The translations under genes and the position numbers were made by a program. Shown one piece after another: positions 53,329 through 62,367 of a DNA stretch of 64,000 nt. The notes beneath the pieces are model-generated. The model made no database searches. It saw only the letters and a list, made by a program, of their open reading frames with translations, and was not told the DNA's origin. The stretch is from an uncultured Bacteroidales bacterium (GTDB taxonomy: Bacteria; Bacteroidota; Bacteroidia; Bacteroidales; UBA932). How positions within the stretch are numbered: position 1 is the stretch's first letter; each line of letters begins with the position of its first letter. The stretch is from the NCBI GenBank assembly GCA_900321715.1, contig ONXC01000006.1, positions 1 to 64,000 on the forward strand, written 5' to 3'.

Positions 53329-56079
53329 CTACAGCACGTCCTTGAGATAGGGGCCGGTGACGGAGGCGGGGTCCAAAGCCAACTGCTCCGGTGTACCCTG
53401 AGCCACAATGAGGCCACCCTTGCGGCCGCCTTCCGGGCCCATGTCAAAGAGGTAGTCCACGCTCTTCAGGACGTCCAGATTGTGCTCTATTATAATGATG
53501 GTATTCCCCGCCTCAACCAGCCTCTGAAGCACGCCAAGCAGCACTTTGATATCTTCAAAGTGGAGGCCTGTGGTGGGTTCGTCAAGAATGTACAGGGTGT
53601 TTCCCGTGGAGGGGCGTGAGAGTTCCGCCGCTAGTTTCATACGCTGGCTTTCACCGCCGGAAAGCGTGATGGCGCTCTGGCCAAGACGGATGTATCCAAG
53701 GCCCACATCCAGCATGGCCTTCAGTTTGGCGGCAATCTTGGGAACGGGCTTGAAGAACTCGTAGGCTTCTGAGATGGACATCTCCAGGACATCGTTGATG
53801 TTCTTCCCCTTGTAGCGTACGGCCAGGGTATCCTCGTTGTAGCGCCTTCCACCACAGGTTTCGCAGGGGACGTGCACGGACGGCAGGAAGTTCATCTCGA
53901 TGACCTTGATACCGGCGCCCTTGCAGTCCTCGCATCGGCCTCCGGGGACGTTGAAGGAGAATCGGCCAGCCTTATAACCGCGCACCTTGGCATCCGGCGT
54001 TTCCTCAAAGAGGGTGCGGATGTCGCTAAACACGCCCGTAAATGTGGCGGGATTGGAGCGGGGCGTACGGCCGATAGGGCTTTGGTCTATCTCTATGAGC
54101 TTGTCAATATTCTCTATGCCCTCTATGGACGCATACGGCAGCGGGCGCTCCTTGGAGCGGTAGAATTTCTGCTTGAGGATGGGCATCAGGGTCTCATTGA
54201 CAAGGGAACTCTTGCCGGATCCGGAAAGGCCGGCAACGCCTATGAGGCAGCCAAGGGGAAAGCTCACATCTACGCCCTTGAGGTTATTGCCGGTGGCGCC
54301 CCGGAGCGTGAGGAACTTGCCGTTTCCGGGCCTTCTGACGGCCGGAACTTCAATGCGCCTTTTCCCCCGAAGGTAATCCAGCGTAAGAGACTGGCCGCTC
54401 TTCATAAGCTCCTTCAAAGGCCCGTTCAGGCATATCCTGCCGCCGTTTTCTCCCGCACCGGGGCCCACATCCACAAGCCAGTCGGCGCTCATCATGGTTT
54501 CTGCATCGTGCTCCACAACCATCACGGAGTTGCCTTCGTCGCGGAGCGCTTTAAGTGACGCAATGAGCTTACGGTTATCCTTCTGGTGAAGGCCGATAGA
54601 AGGCTCATCCAGTATATACAGCACATTCACCAGCTTGGAGCCAATCTGGGTTGCAAGGCGGATACGCTGGCTCTCACCTCCCGAAAGAGACCCTGTGGGG
54701 CGGTCCAGCGACAGGTAATCAAGCCCCACGTCCAGCATGAATCTCACACGTTCACGGAGTTCCTTGAGGATGTCCCTGGAAACATTCAGCTCCTTCTGGT
54801 TAAAACCGGCCGGAATCTTATCCAGCCATGTGGCAAGCTCTGAAATCTCCATTGCAGAGACCTCGGAGATGGTTTTTCCGTCCACGCGGAAGCACATTGC
54901 CTCCTTGTTTAGGCGGGTGCCGCCGCACACGGGGCACACCACAGTATCCTCAATGTTCTCTATGACGCCGCCCCAGGTTTCCATCTCCGTGAGATTCCCC
55001 TCGCCCACGCGGAAAAGGTCCTCGGAGCCATACACCAGAAGGCTCACTACCTCGTCCGGAAGGGTGCCGATAGGGTCGTACAGGCTGAACCCGTATTTAC
55101 GCGCGATGGCACGGATTATATCAAACTTTCTGTTCTCACGGACCTTTCCAAGAGGCACTATTCCGCCATCGGCCACACTCCTTGAGCGGTCCGGGATGAT
55201 TGTGTCCATATTCACGTCCACAATGGTCCCCAGGCCCTTGCAGTGGGGGCAGTAACCCTGCGGCGAGTTGAAGGAGAAGCTATGAGGCTGCGGCTCCTGG
55301 AGGGAAAGCCCGCTCTGAGGGTCTACAAGGTGCTTTGAATAGTGGGAAATCTCCCCGCTTTCAACGTCAAGGATGGCAACGGATCCCTTTCCAAGGCCGA
55401 TAGCCTTCCCCACCGAGTCCCTCACCCTTCTATCGTCTCCGGCTTCCGGAATCAGACGGTCCACAACCAGTTCTATGAAGTGCAGCTTATAGCGGTCAAG
55501 GGCCATCTCTGGCACTATATCCTGGATTTCGCCGTCTATCCGTACCTCCATATAACCGCGTTTCCGGAGCTGCTCAAAAAGTTCACGGTAGTGTCCTTTT
55601 CGGCCCCGGACAAGCGGGGAAAGAAGGTAGCATTTACGGCCCGCGAACTTACTCATTATGAGGTCCACTATCTGGGAATCGTTGTAGCGCACCATCTCAA
55701 GGCCGGTTTCCGGGGAAATGGCCCTGGATCCCTTGGCATAGAGAAGTCTCAGGAAGTCGTAGATTTCCGTTATGGTACCAACCGTGGAACGGGGGTTGTT
55801 TCCGGTGGTCTTCTGCTCTATGGCAATGATGGGGCTGAGGCCGTTTATCTCCTCAACCTCAGGCTTTTCCAGTATGCCCATGAAGTGCTTGGCATAGGTG
55901 GAAAGGGTGTCCATATACCGGCGCTGACCCTCCGCATAAAGCGTATCAAACGCCAGTGAACTCTTGCCGCTGCCGCTGAGGCCGGTTACAACAACAAATT
56001 TCCCGCGGGGTATATCTACATCAACACCCTGCAGGTTATTTGCCCTTGCTCCGCGTATCTCTATGAAGTCTTTTGCCAT
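53329..56079 (-). CDS. uvrA: Excinuclease ABC subunit A
   Basis: The damage-recognition ATPase of nucleotide excision repair. Of 916 residues, it has two ABC modules: Walker A GLSGSGKSS near 33-41, a second GLSGSGKSSLVNE near 633, and signatures TGSLSGGESQRIRLA and ITLSGGESQRMKLA. The zinc-binding sequences CPHCKGLG, CPVCGGTRL, CEDCKGAG and CETCGGRRYN are intact. A TATCTTTG box (56086-56093) ends 6 nt before the ATG, so this essential repair gene probably has a leaderless mRNA. Confidence 0.97.
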   Translation of the reverse strand: MAKDFIEIRGARANNLQGVDVDIPRGKFVVVTGLSGSGKSSLAFDTLYAEGQRRYMDTLSTYAKHFMGILEKPEVEEINGLSPIIAIEQKTTGNNPRSTVGTITEIYDFLRLLYAKGSRAISPETGLEMVRYNDSQIVDLIMSKFAGRKCYLLSPLVRGRKGHYRELFEQLRKRGYMEVRIDGEIQDIVPEMALDRYKLHFIELVVDRLIPEAGDDRRVRDSVGKAIGLGKGSVAILDVESGEISHYSKHLVDPQSGLSLQEPQPHSFSFNSPQGYCPHCKGLGTIVDVNMDTIIPDRSRSVADGGIVPLGKVRENRKFDIIRAIARKYGFSLYDPIGTLPDEVVSLLVYGSEDLFRVGEGNLTEMETWGGVIENIEDTVVCPVCGGTRLNKEAMCFRVDGKTISEVSAMEISELATWLDKIPAGFNQKELNVSRDILKELRERVRFMLDVGLDYLSLDRPTGSLSGGESQRIRLATQIGSKLVNVLYILDEPSIGLHQKDNRKLIASLKALRDEGNSVMVVEHDAETMMSADWLVDVGPGAGENGGRICLNGPLKELMKSGQSLTLDYLRGKRRIEVPAVRRPGNGKFLTLRGATGNNLKGVDVSFPLGCLIGVAGLSGSGKSSLVNETLMPILKQKFYRSKERPLPYASIEGIENIDKLIEIDQSPIGRTPRSNPATFTGVFSDIRTLFEETPDAKVRGYKAGRFSFNVPGGRCEDCKGAGIKVIEMNFLPSVHVPCETCGGRRYNEDTLAVRYKGKNINDVLEMSISEAYEFFKPVPKIAAKLKAMLDVGLGYIRLGQSAITLSGGESQRMKLAAELSRPSTGNTLYILDEPTTGLHFEDIKVLLGVLQRLVEAGNTIIIIEHNLDVLKSVDYLFDMGPEGGRKGGLIVAQGTPEQLALDPASVTGPYLKDVL

Positions 56080-56085
56080 AGACTA

Positions 56086-56093
56086 CAAAGATA
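56086..56093 (-). promoter_or_regulatory. uvrA promoter
   Basis: TATCTTTG on the minus strand, 6 nt from the start codon. The family B hairpin (56111-56164) occupies the -33 region and beyond. Confidence 0.65.
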
Positions 56094-56110
56094 CGAAGAA
56101 TTTCCGGTAT

Positions 56111-56164
56111 TGCCGTGTTTGCAGTAAAAACGCCACTACAGGCAATCTGAGTGCAAACACAGCA
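56111..56164. repeat. Family B hairpin, copy 3 (single unit)
   Basis: TGCCGTGTTTGCA (56111-56123) pairs with TGCAAACACAGCA (56152-56164). The loop shares 26 identical bases with the last unit of copy 2, while three adjacent stem pairs differ on both arms. It ends 5 nt short of the stop of the DUF5107 gene. Confidence 0.85.
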
Positions 56165-56169
56165 AGCAG

Positions 56170-59085
56170 CTAGAACAGCTTTTTATCTACAGGAACATTT
56201 CCTGTCCTTACATATTCCGAAACCTTGGGCCACTTCTTTCCAACTTTTGTGGTAGCTTTCTTATACAATGCTTCCCAGTCGTTGCCCGGGTCCTTTTCAG
56301 TAAGCCTACTCAGATACTCTTCTGCTTTGGAAGTGTCTCCAAGACGCTTGTACAGCACGGCGGACAGCCAGTCCTCCGTACGTTCATCCACAAGGTCATC
56401 ATAAGGGCGCCCAACACCAAGATTCTCAGGCCACATTCTGGCCTGCTGAACTTTGGCAAGAGCTGCCTTGACGTTGCCTTTATCGGCCTGAGCTGCGGCA
56501 AGCTGAAGCTTTGTATTCCGGTAAAGGGCGCGGCTGCCGCTCTGACCCTCGAAAGGCAGGATACGGATTTTTGCCAGCACTTTCTCTGCCTTTTCGTACT
56601 GCCCGTCGGCTATCAGGGACTTGGCATAAGTGTCACCCACGTGGAAATTGTCGGGATTCTTCTCATAGAACTTTCCTGTAAGCTCAATGGCCTTCTTGTA
56701 ATTACCCTCATCGTAGAACTTGCGGGCAAGGTTGTTACGGAATCTCCATTGGCCGGGATCCAGTTCAAAGGCCTTCTCAATATCTGCCCTGTCACCGTCC
56801 AGAGTGAAACGATAAGCATAATAGGGCGCATAATCAGGATTGTCCCCCATGAGAGCACGGGCTCCGTCTTTGTCTCCAAGAGAGTCTTTTAACATGGCCA
56901 GCAGATACTTGCTCTTCCATGAGCCGCCGTTTGCAACCGCCCACTCAAGGACATCAGCCGAGCATTCACGATACGGGAATACAAATGCCATATCCTTCGC
57001 CTCGGCATTGGGAATAAGGACTGCATCCTCCTTGAGCCATGCTTTCCATAGAGATACCAGGATATTGTCTTCCCTTGCGGCATTCAAAGCGGCAAGAGCT
57101 TTGTCCTTAAGGCCAAGACCTGCATAGAAGGCCGCATACTCAAAATAGTTCTGGAGCTTGAGCTCTTCTCCGATTGAGGCATCCAAGGCCACGGGGCTCA
57201 TCTTACCGGCAAGGACACGCTCCATGTCGGGGAAATGGCAGAGCGGATCCAGGGAGGAAATCCGTTCCAGGAGGGATTCATCATGCGTGATCTGGTACAG
57301 CAGTTCCAGCGCCGTAACGTTATCAGAGTTACCACGTAGACTCTTGCAAAGATAGTCCTCGGCCAGTTCCGTGTCTCCCCTGCGGAAGTGAATCTTTGCA
57401 AGCTGAGTGCAGGCTGCGCTGCGCAGTTCCTGGGTAATTGCAGCTATCTCAAACCTGTCCATTGCATCGTTATCCTTACCCATACGGACGGCAATGAGGC
57501 CGCTGTTGTAATTGGCCCAAGGCTCGTACTCGTCAATGGCAAGGACCTTGTTTGCGCAGGCGTATGCGCCTTCGTAATCCATCCTGCGGGCAAGAAGCAT
57601 TGTCTTGATATTCAGGGCCTGGATGTTAGAAGGATCTTCAGCAAGTGCACGGTCTATCTTCTCTTCGGCCAGAGGATACTCCCTCATCCCGAACAGATAG
57701 GCTCCATGGGCGGCAAGCCCTTCTGCGCTGCCAAGATCGAATTTTGGATTGATCTTCTCCGGACGGTCGGTCACCTGGTCATCGGAGCTATAGAGCAGTT
57801 TGCCTTCAAGACGAATAGCAGATAATTCGCCTTGAAGGTTGTAAGTCCTTCTGAAAGGTACTCCTGCTCTGAAGTTTTCATAGTTTAATGAAAGTATTAT
57901 CCCGTCCTTATCTTCCAGCGTCATCTTGCCGGAGAGGTTCTGAAGCGGATAAATTCCCACCTGAGTTCCGTTTTCGGTCTCTTTGACGTTCACAACCGCC
58001 CTCAAGGTCATGTCGGCCACTCCTCCTATGCCGGCAAAAGGCAGCCAGTATTCGTTCCACTCATCCGTTCCAAACGGCGTGAAGAGGAATTGCTTGTACG
58101 GGGTTGCCACGCTGTTCATGTCGTTCTGGTTAAACAGACGTCCGCTCTGAAGTTCCACATACTGTCCACGTCCGTCCGTGAGAAGGTCTACCCAGATGCT
58201 ACCCTGTGGGGATTGAGCCCAGCTGAAATACTTCCTGCCCAGTTTCTCATCACGGAGCGCATAGTGAAGCATTCCAAAATCATCCCCTTTCCAATAGGCC
58301 CCGAAGTAGCTCTTGTGAGAGCCTCCCGGATGGAAAGACTTGTCCATGCCAAAATTCTGCTGGGCATATTTACGCAAATCACGGCCTCCGTCATAAGGGA
58401 AAGGCGTGGTTTGACCGTTATGGCCGATAGTATATGCCGCCGGATAGATGATTTCAAGGTCATCGCTGACGCTCACGCCGGAATTAGCCCAGGTATAATA
58501 TGGCTGAAATTCTCCGGAGTAGTTATGCCAGAAGGAACGGGTATTCACCCACACCGCGTCTGCCGGAAGATTGATCTCCACAACCCAGCGGCTGCTAGTA
58601 AGAAGCTCGCTTACGCCTATATAACAACTGACGCTTCCGTCCTCATTGCGGACAGTCTTCCAGTCTACCGGATGAGCGCAGGAAGGAGCATGGCCTATAA
58701 CACCGTAATTGAACTCAATTCCGCCGCTGGTCCACGGCCCGCGAAGTGAAATCTCACGGAATTTGACAACGTCATTATCGTAGAAAAGCTCCTTGCCTTC
58801 GTGCTTGTCAAATATTGACCATATTTTCCCGCCGATTTCCGGAAAAATTTTAACTCGTAGATGAGGGTTTTCCAAGACCACCATCTTCCATGTCTTCTGA
58901 ACAGGTTTCTGGGAGAACTGGTTGTAACGGGTGTAAGGATATACACGGTCTGTCCTTGCAACCGGATCAGGATCGGAATAATCATACGTCGTCATGACGG
59001 TGTCTTTCACCGTAATGGTCTGGGCCGCAGCCGTGACACCGGCCAGCAACAAGGGTATAAGAAGGAATTTCTTCATAATGATCAT
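56170..59085 (-). CDS. DUF5107 and TPR-repeat exported protein
   Basis: A 971-residue secreted protein (signal MKKFLLIPLLLAGVTAAAQ). Residues about 30-340 form a DUF5107 beta-sandwich (HLRVKIFPEIGGKIWSIFD, WTSGGIEFNYGVIGHAPS), a family placed beside carbohydrate-active enzymes. From about 460 it has repeated TPR helices (EPWANYNSGLIAVRMGKDND, RNNLARKFYDEGNYKKAIEL). The catalytic role is unproven. The ATG at 59085 overlaps the TGA of the upstream DUF4838 gene (ATGA), supporting coupling; ATG 59076 is an alternative. It ends the second PUL. Confidence 0.8.
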   Translation of the reverse strand: MIIMKKFLLIPLLLAGVTAAAQTITVKDTVMTTYDYSDPDPVARTDRVYPYTRYNQFSQKPVQKTWKMVVLENPHLRVKIFPEIGGKIWSIFDKHEGKELFYDNDVVKFREISLRGPWTSGGIEFNYGVIGHAPSCAHPVDWKTVRNEDGSVSCYIGVSELLTSSRWVVEINLPADAVWVNTRSFWHNYSGEFQPYYTWANSGVSVSDDLEIIYPAAYTIGHNGQTTPFPYDGGRDLRKYAQQNFGMDKSFHPGGSHKSYFGAYWKGDDFGMLHYALRDEKLGRKYFSWAQSPQGSIWVDLLTDGRGQYVELQSGRLFNQNDMNSVATPYKQFLFTPFGTDEWNEYWLPFAGIGGVADMTLRAVVNVKETENGTQVGIYPLQNLSGKMTLEDKDGIILSLNYENFRAGVPFRRTYNLQGELSAIRLEGKLLYSSDDQVTDRPEKINPKFDLGSAEGLAAHGAYLFGMREYPLAEEKIDRALAEDPSNIQALNIKTMLLARRMDYEGAYACANKVLAIDEYEPWANYNSGLIAVRMGKDNDAMDRFEIAAITQELRSAACTQLAKIHFRRGDTELAEDYLCKSLRGNSDNVTALELLYQITHDESLLERISSLDPLCHFPDMERVLAGKMSPVALDASIGEELKLQNYFEYAAFYAGLGLKDKALAALNAAREDNILVSLWKAWLKEDAVLIPNAEAKDMAFVFPYRECSADVLEWAVANGGSWKSKYLLAMLKDSLGDKDGARALMGDNPDYAPYYAYRFTLDGDRADIEKAFELDPGQWRFRNNLARKFYDEGNYKKAIELTGKFYEKNPDNFHVGDTYAKSLIADGQYEKAEKVLAKIRILPFEGQSGSRALYRNTKLQLAAAQADKGNVKAALAKVQQARMWPENLGVGRPYDDLVDERTEDWLSAVLYKRLGDTSKAEEYLSRLTEKDPGNDWEALYKKATTKVGKKWPKVSEYVRTGNVPVDKKLF

Positions 59086-60137
59086 TTGTTTTTATAGTCC
59101 CTCAGAGCTTCACCATAATACTTGATAAAAGATATGTCCCCATAAGTTTTGGCATAGTAGTCATCAATCCAGGCACCGTAACTTGTAATATTCCTGATTC
59201 CAAGGCTGGCGTACAAAGCAAGATCGGCATCAAATACTGCCTTATCCCAGTGTACTGGTTTCTGGGGACGTTGCCACATGCTGAACAGGGAATCATCCAG
59301 CCAGTATTCAAGGACCTGGGCATTTTCCGCTCCAAATACAGCCAGGTTATCCTTGAGCATCTGGACATATTCTCCATTGCGCCATGTAGGACGCTCAGGC
59401 CAGAAGGCTTCGCTGTCGGTCAAGGGGCGCTCATGACAACGGTCTATGGGAGCGAACTCCAGGAAAATTCCCGGAGCCGGCTTCACCTTTGTGGGCGCAG
59501 GGGTAGTTTTATCATATGCCAGATGCGCCAGCATGGCATCGGGGTCAATCTCACGGAGGCCCTTTATCATTGCATTTTCAAACAGAAGGCCTTGATCGGC
59601 CAGATTCAAATCCTTGCACTTCGGGCAGTGGCACTTGTCTCCGCCATCGTTCAGCCAGAAATAATACCGGTGGTTACTCGGGCGGTACTTACTCTCCATT
59701 TTCTTCACATTCTCATAAACCACCTGCAGGGCTCCGGCCGATGAAGGACAGCCATTGTAGTCCGGGACGCGCTCTCCCTTTTCGTTCATACGGAAATACT
59801 CCGGATGCTCAGCAAAGAGTTCACGGGGCAACATCCATGTCATGCCATGCTCCTCATACTCAAAGTCAATGCCCATATCGATTATCTTCTGCTTGAGCTC
59901 ATAGTATTCCGGACTCTGATAATCTTTACCAAAGATGCTGATGGTGTTCATCCCGGTCTCTTTCATGGTTCCAAGCCAGTCTATAAGGGATGGATCCGCT
60001 ACGACATCGGTCCATGCAACTACGATTCCGCGAAGCTGGAACCAGTTGTCTTCTGTCTTCTTCCCGTTGCCACAGGACATGAGCAGGCTTGACATAACGG
60101 CAGCAATTGCCACCTGACGGAAAAGGGGTCTAGTCAT
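59082..60137 (-). CDS. DUF4838 family lipoprotein, paralogue 1
   Basis: A 351-residue lipoprotein (lipobox LMSC near residue 22) of the DUF4838 family, thought to be a TIM-barrel carbohydrate-active protein. Motifs shared with its two neighbours are MNTISIFG, DFEYEEHGMTW, LPRELFAEHPEYFRMN, the metal-type CHCPKCKD near residue 176, DQGLLFEN, and the TTPAPTKVKPAPGIFLEFAP segment. It is coupled to the DUF5107 gene by an ATGA overlap. No enzymatic activity can be assigned. Confidence 0.8.
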   Translation of the reverse strand: MTRPLFRQVAIAAVMSSLLMSCGNGKKTEDNWFQLRGIVVAWTDVVADPSLIDWLGTMKETGMNTISIFGKDYQSPEYYELKQKIIDMGIDFEYEEHGMTWMLPRELFAEHPEYFRMNEKGERVPDYNGCPSSAGALQVVYENVKKMESKYRPSNHRYYFWLNDGGDKCHCPKCKDLNLADQGLLFENAMIKGLREIDPDAMLAHLAYDKTTPAPTKVKPAPGIFLEFAPIDRCHERPLTDSEAFWPERPTWRNGEYVQMLKDNLAVFGAENAQVLEYWLDDSLFSMWQRPQKPVHWDKAVFDADLALYASLGIRNITSYGAWIDDYYAKTYGDISFIKYYGEALRDYKNK

Positions 60138-60143
60138 AATGTG

Positions 60144-61325
60144 TTATTCTTTTACAAAATCCCTCAGGCCTTCGGCATATTCTATAAGGAAATCCGGATA
60201 ACCGAATTTCATAACGTACTGCGGCCCAACGTAAGCAGTGTAGCACGTTATATGGCGGATACCGTATTTTGCATAAGTCTGGAGGTCGGACTGGAATATA
60301 TCTATATCCCAGGGGACTTCCTTTAGCTTGCTGCGGTTCCAGCCGCTCCACATGGAATCGTCCAGCCAATATTCCAGGACCTGGGCGGTTTCTACAGGGA
60401 ATACTTCCAAATGGTCATGGAGTGACTTCAGATATTTTGCGTGCGTCATTCCATTGACTCCTTCCACCCATGTATCCTTCAGAGGATAGTACCAGTTGCG
60501 GTAGAACGGAGCAAATTCAAGGAAGATTCCATCTTTCGGTTTGACCTTCTTCGGAGGTTCAGTAGTAGTGGCATAGCAAAGATGGCAAAGCATGGCATCA
60601 GGGTCAATCTCCTTAAGGGCCTCTATGCACACATTCTCATAGATGAGAGCCTGGTCGGAGGCGTTGTAGTCCTTGCACTGGGGGCAGTAGCACCGGCCAC
60701 CTCCGTCATCCTGCCAGAAGTAATACTTGTGGTTCGTGGATTTATAATTCCGGCCGATTTCCTGTGCCTTCTGATAAACTATCTCAAGTGCATCCTTATT
60801 GGAAGGGCAGCCGTTGGCATCATCTATCCTGACGCCTTGCTCGTTCATGCGGAAATACTCCGGATGGGTATTGAAGAGGTTACGGGGCAGAAGGAAGGAC
60901 ATCATATGTTCCTCGTATTCCAAATCTATCCCGTACCTGGCACAATCATTCTCAAAATCGGCCCATATCTGCTGCCCCCTGGGGCCACCGTAGATGCTGA
61001 ATGTGTTCAGCCCGTGTTTGCGGGCGATGTCTATGTAATCCAGCGTTTTTGGGGCATTTACATCGTCCCAGCCACAGACTATGCCGCGGGTCAGGAACCA
61101 ATGCTCATCTTGCGGAGGATCGGGAGAAGGATCATCCGGCTTAGGTTTATCGGGATCGTCAGGATCCTCCGGATCATCGGGATTGGCGGGATCCTCCGGG
61201 TTGGGGTCTTCCCCTATCTTTTCCCAGCCATCCAGGGCCGATGAGTCCGGTTGTTTTACGCAAGAGACTGCCCCGGCGGCAATCAATGCCGCCAGGGTAA
61301 TCCAAATCGTCAATTGTTTATTCAT
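60144..61325 (-). CDS. DUF4838 family lipoprotein, paralogue 2
   Basis: A 393-residue protein with lipobox AVSC near residue 22, followed by a Pro/Asp-rich linker (about residues 38-66) that would hold the domain off the membrane. The DUF4838 domain has LNTFSIYG, DLEYEEHMMSF, LPRNLFNTHPEYFRMN, CYCPQCKD and TTEPPKKVKPKDGIFLEF. The start at 61325 is preferred over 61355, because MNKQLTIWITLAAL is the signal sequence. It overlaps the stop of paralogue 3 by 8 bp. Confidence 0.8.
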   Translation of the reverse strand: MNKQLTIWITLAALIAAGAVSCVKQPDSSALDGWEKIGEDPNPEDPANPDDPEDPDDPDKPKPDDPSPDPPQDEHWFLTRGIVCGWDDVNAPKTLDYIDIARKHGLNTFSIYGGPRGQQIWADFENDCARYGIDLEYEEHMMSFLLPRNLFNTHPEYFRMNEQGVRIDDANGCPSNKDALEIVYQKAQEIGRNYKSTNHKYYFWQDDGGGRCYCPQCKDYNASDQALIYENVCIEALKEIDPDAMLCHLCYATTTEPPKKVKPKDGIFLEFAPFYRNWYYPLKDTWVEGVNGMTHAKYLKSLHDHLEVFPVETAQVLEYWLDDSMWSGWNRSKLKEVPWDIDIFQSDLQTYAKYGIRHITCYTAYVGPQYVMKFGYPDFLIEYAEGLRDFVKE

Positions 61326-62367
61326 CCAACCTGAAATTGTAAAGACCGTTACCATATTGCTCTATGAAGGAGACGTCACCGAACATCTTAACGTAATTCT
61401 GATCACAGAAAACGCCATAGCAGGTAATGTTCCTTATTCCAAGCGAGGCATAGGTCTTGAGGTCATCCAGGAAAACTTCCTGTGAGAAATGTAGTTGTTT
61501 CTGTGGCTTTTTCCAGTCGCTGACAAGGGAAACGTCCATCCAGTATTCAAGCACCTGGGCATCCTCTGCACCAAACCACTCGATATTGGCTTTCAGCATA
61601 TCCAGATAGTCGCCGTGGTTCCATCCGAAGGGCAGGCCGGGGCGTATGGCGTCACGATTGGACAGAGGCTCCGACCAACTGCGGTAGAATGGAGCGAACT
61701 CCAGGAAGATACCAGGTTCCGGCCTCACCTTTGTGGGGGCGGGAGTTGTGGTATGGTATGCAAGATGGGCAAGTTTGGCTTCAGGATCGAAAGCCTTGAG
61801 AGCCTTTATTATATGGTTCTCGAAGATAAGACCCTGATCGGAAGCGCTGAGATCCTTGCACTGCGGGCAGTGGCATATATCTCCTCCGTCGAAAAGCCAG
61901 GTATAGTAACGGTGATTGGTGGGCATGTGGGTTTTGGCAAAAGCCTCCACATTCCCCATCATCACCTCAAGGCCTTCCTTACATGAGGGACATCCGTTGC
62001 CATCGGCCTTCCTGTTTCCTTCCGCATCCATACGGAAATACTCCGGATGGGTAGCGAAAAGGTTGCGAGGCAGCAGGAAAGACATGGCATGTTCTTCGTA
62101 CTCGAAGTCAAATCCCTCGTCAATCCAATGCTGCTTCATCTGCGCGTATTCCTCGTCAAGGTAATCGTGACCGCAGATACTGATGGTGTTCATGCCGGTG
62201 GCCTTCATCTTGGCCATCCAGTCAAGCACTTCCGGATTGGTGATGTCGTCCCAGGCAAGGACGACACCACGCATCTGGAAGAAGGGCTCCTTCTCCCTGG
62301 CCGTGCTGCAGGAGAGCAGCACGGTCATGAAGAGAAGAACCAGATTAAAAAGCTTCCTACTCGGCAT
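61318..62367 (-). CDS. DUF4838 family lipoprotein, paralogue 3
   Basis: A 349-residue lipoprotein (MPSRKLFNLVLLFMTVLLSC). The DUF4838 signature set is present: MNTISICGHDY, DFEYEEHAMSF, LPRNLFATHPEYFRMD, CHCPQCKD, DQGLIFEN and TTPAPTKVRPEPGIFLEF. The start at 62367 is chosen over the longer ORF (62475), which lacks a signal peptide at its N-terminus. It overlaps the upstream lipoprotein gene by 11 bp. Confidence 0.8.
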   Translation of the reverse strand: MPSRKLFNLVLLFMTVLLSCSTAREKEPFFQMRGVVLAWDDITNPEVLDWMAKMKATGMNTISICGHDYLDEEYAQMKQHWIDEGFDFEYEEHAMSFLLPRNLFATHPEYFRMDAEGNRKADGNGCPSCKEGLEVMMGNVEAFAKTHMPTNHRYYTWLFDGGDICHCPQCKDLSASDQGLIFENHIIKALKAFDPEAKLAHLAYHTTTPAPTKVRPEPGIFLEFAPFYRSWSEPLSNRDAIRPGLPFGWNHGDYLDMLKANIEWFGAEDAQVLEYWMDVSLVSDWKKPQKQLHFSQEVFLDDLKTYASLGIRNITCYGVFCDQNYVKMFGDVSFIEQYGNGLYNFRLDE

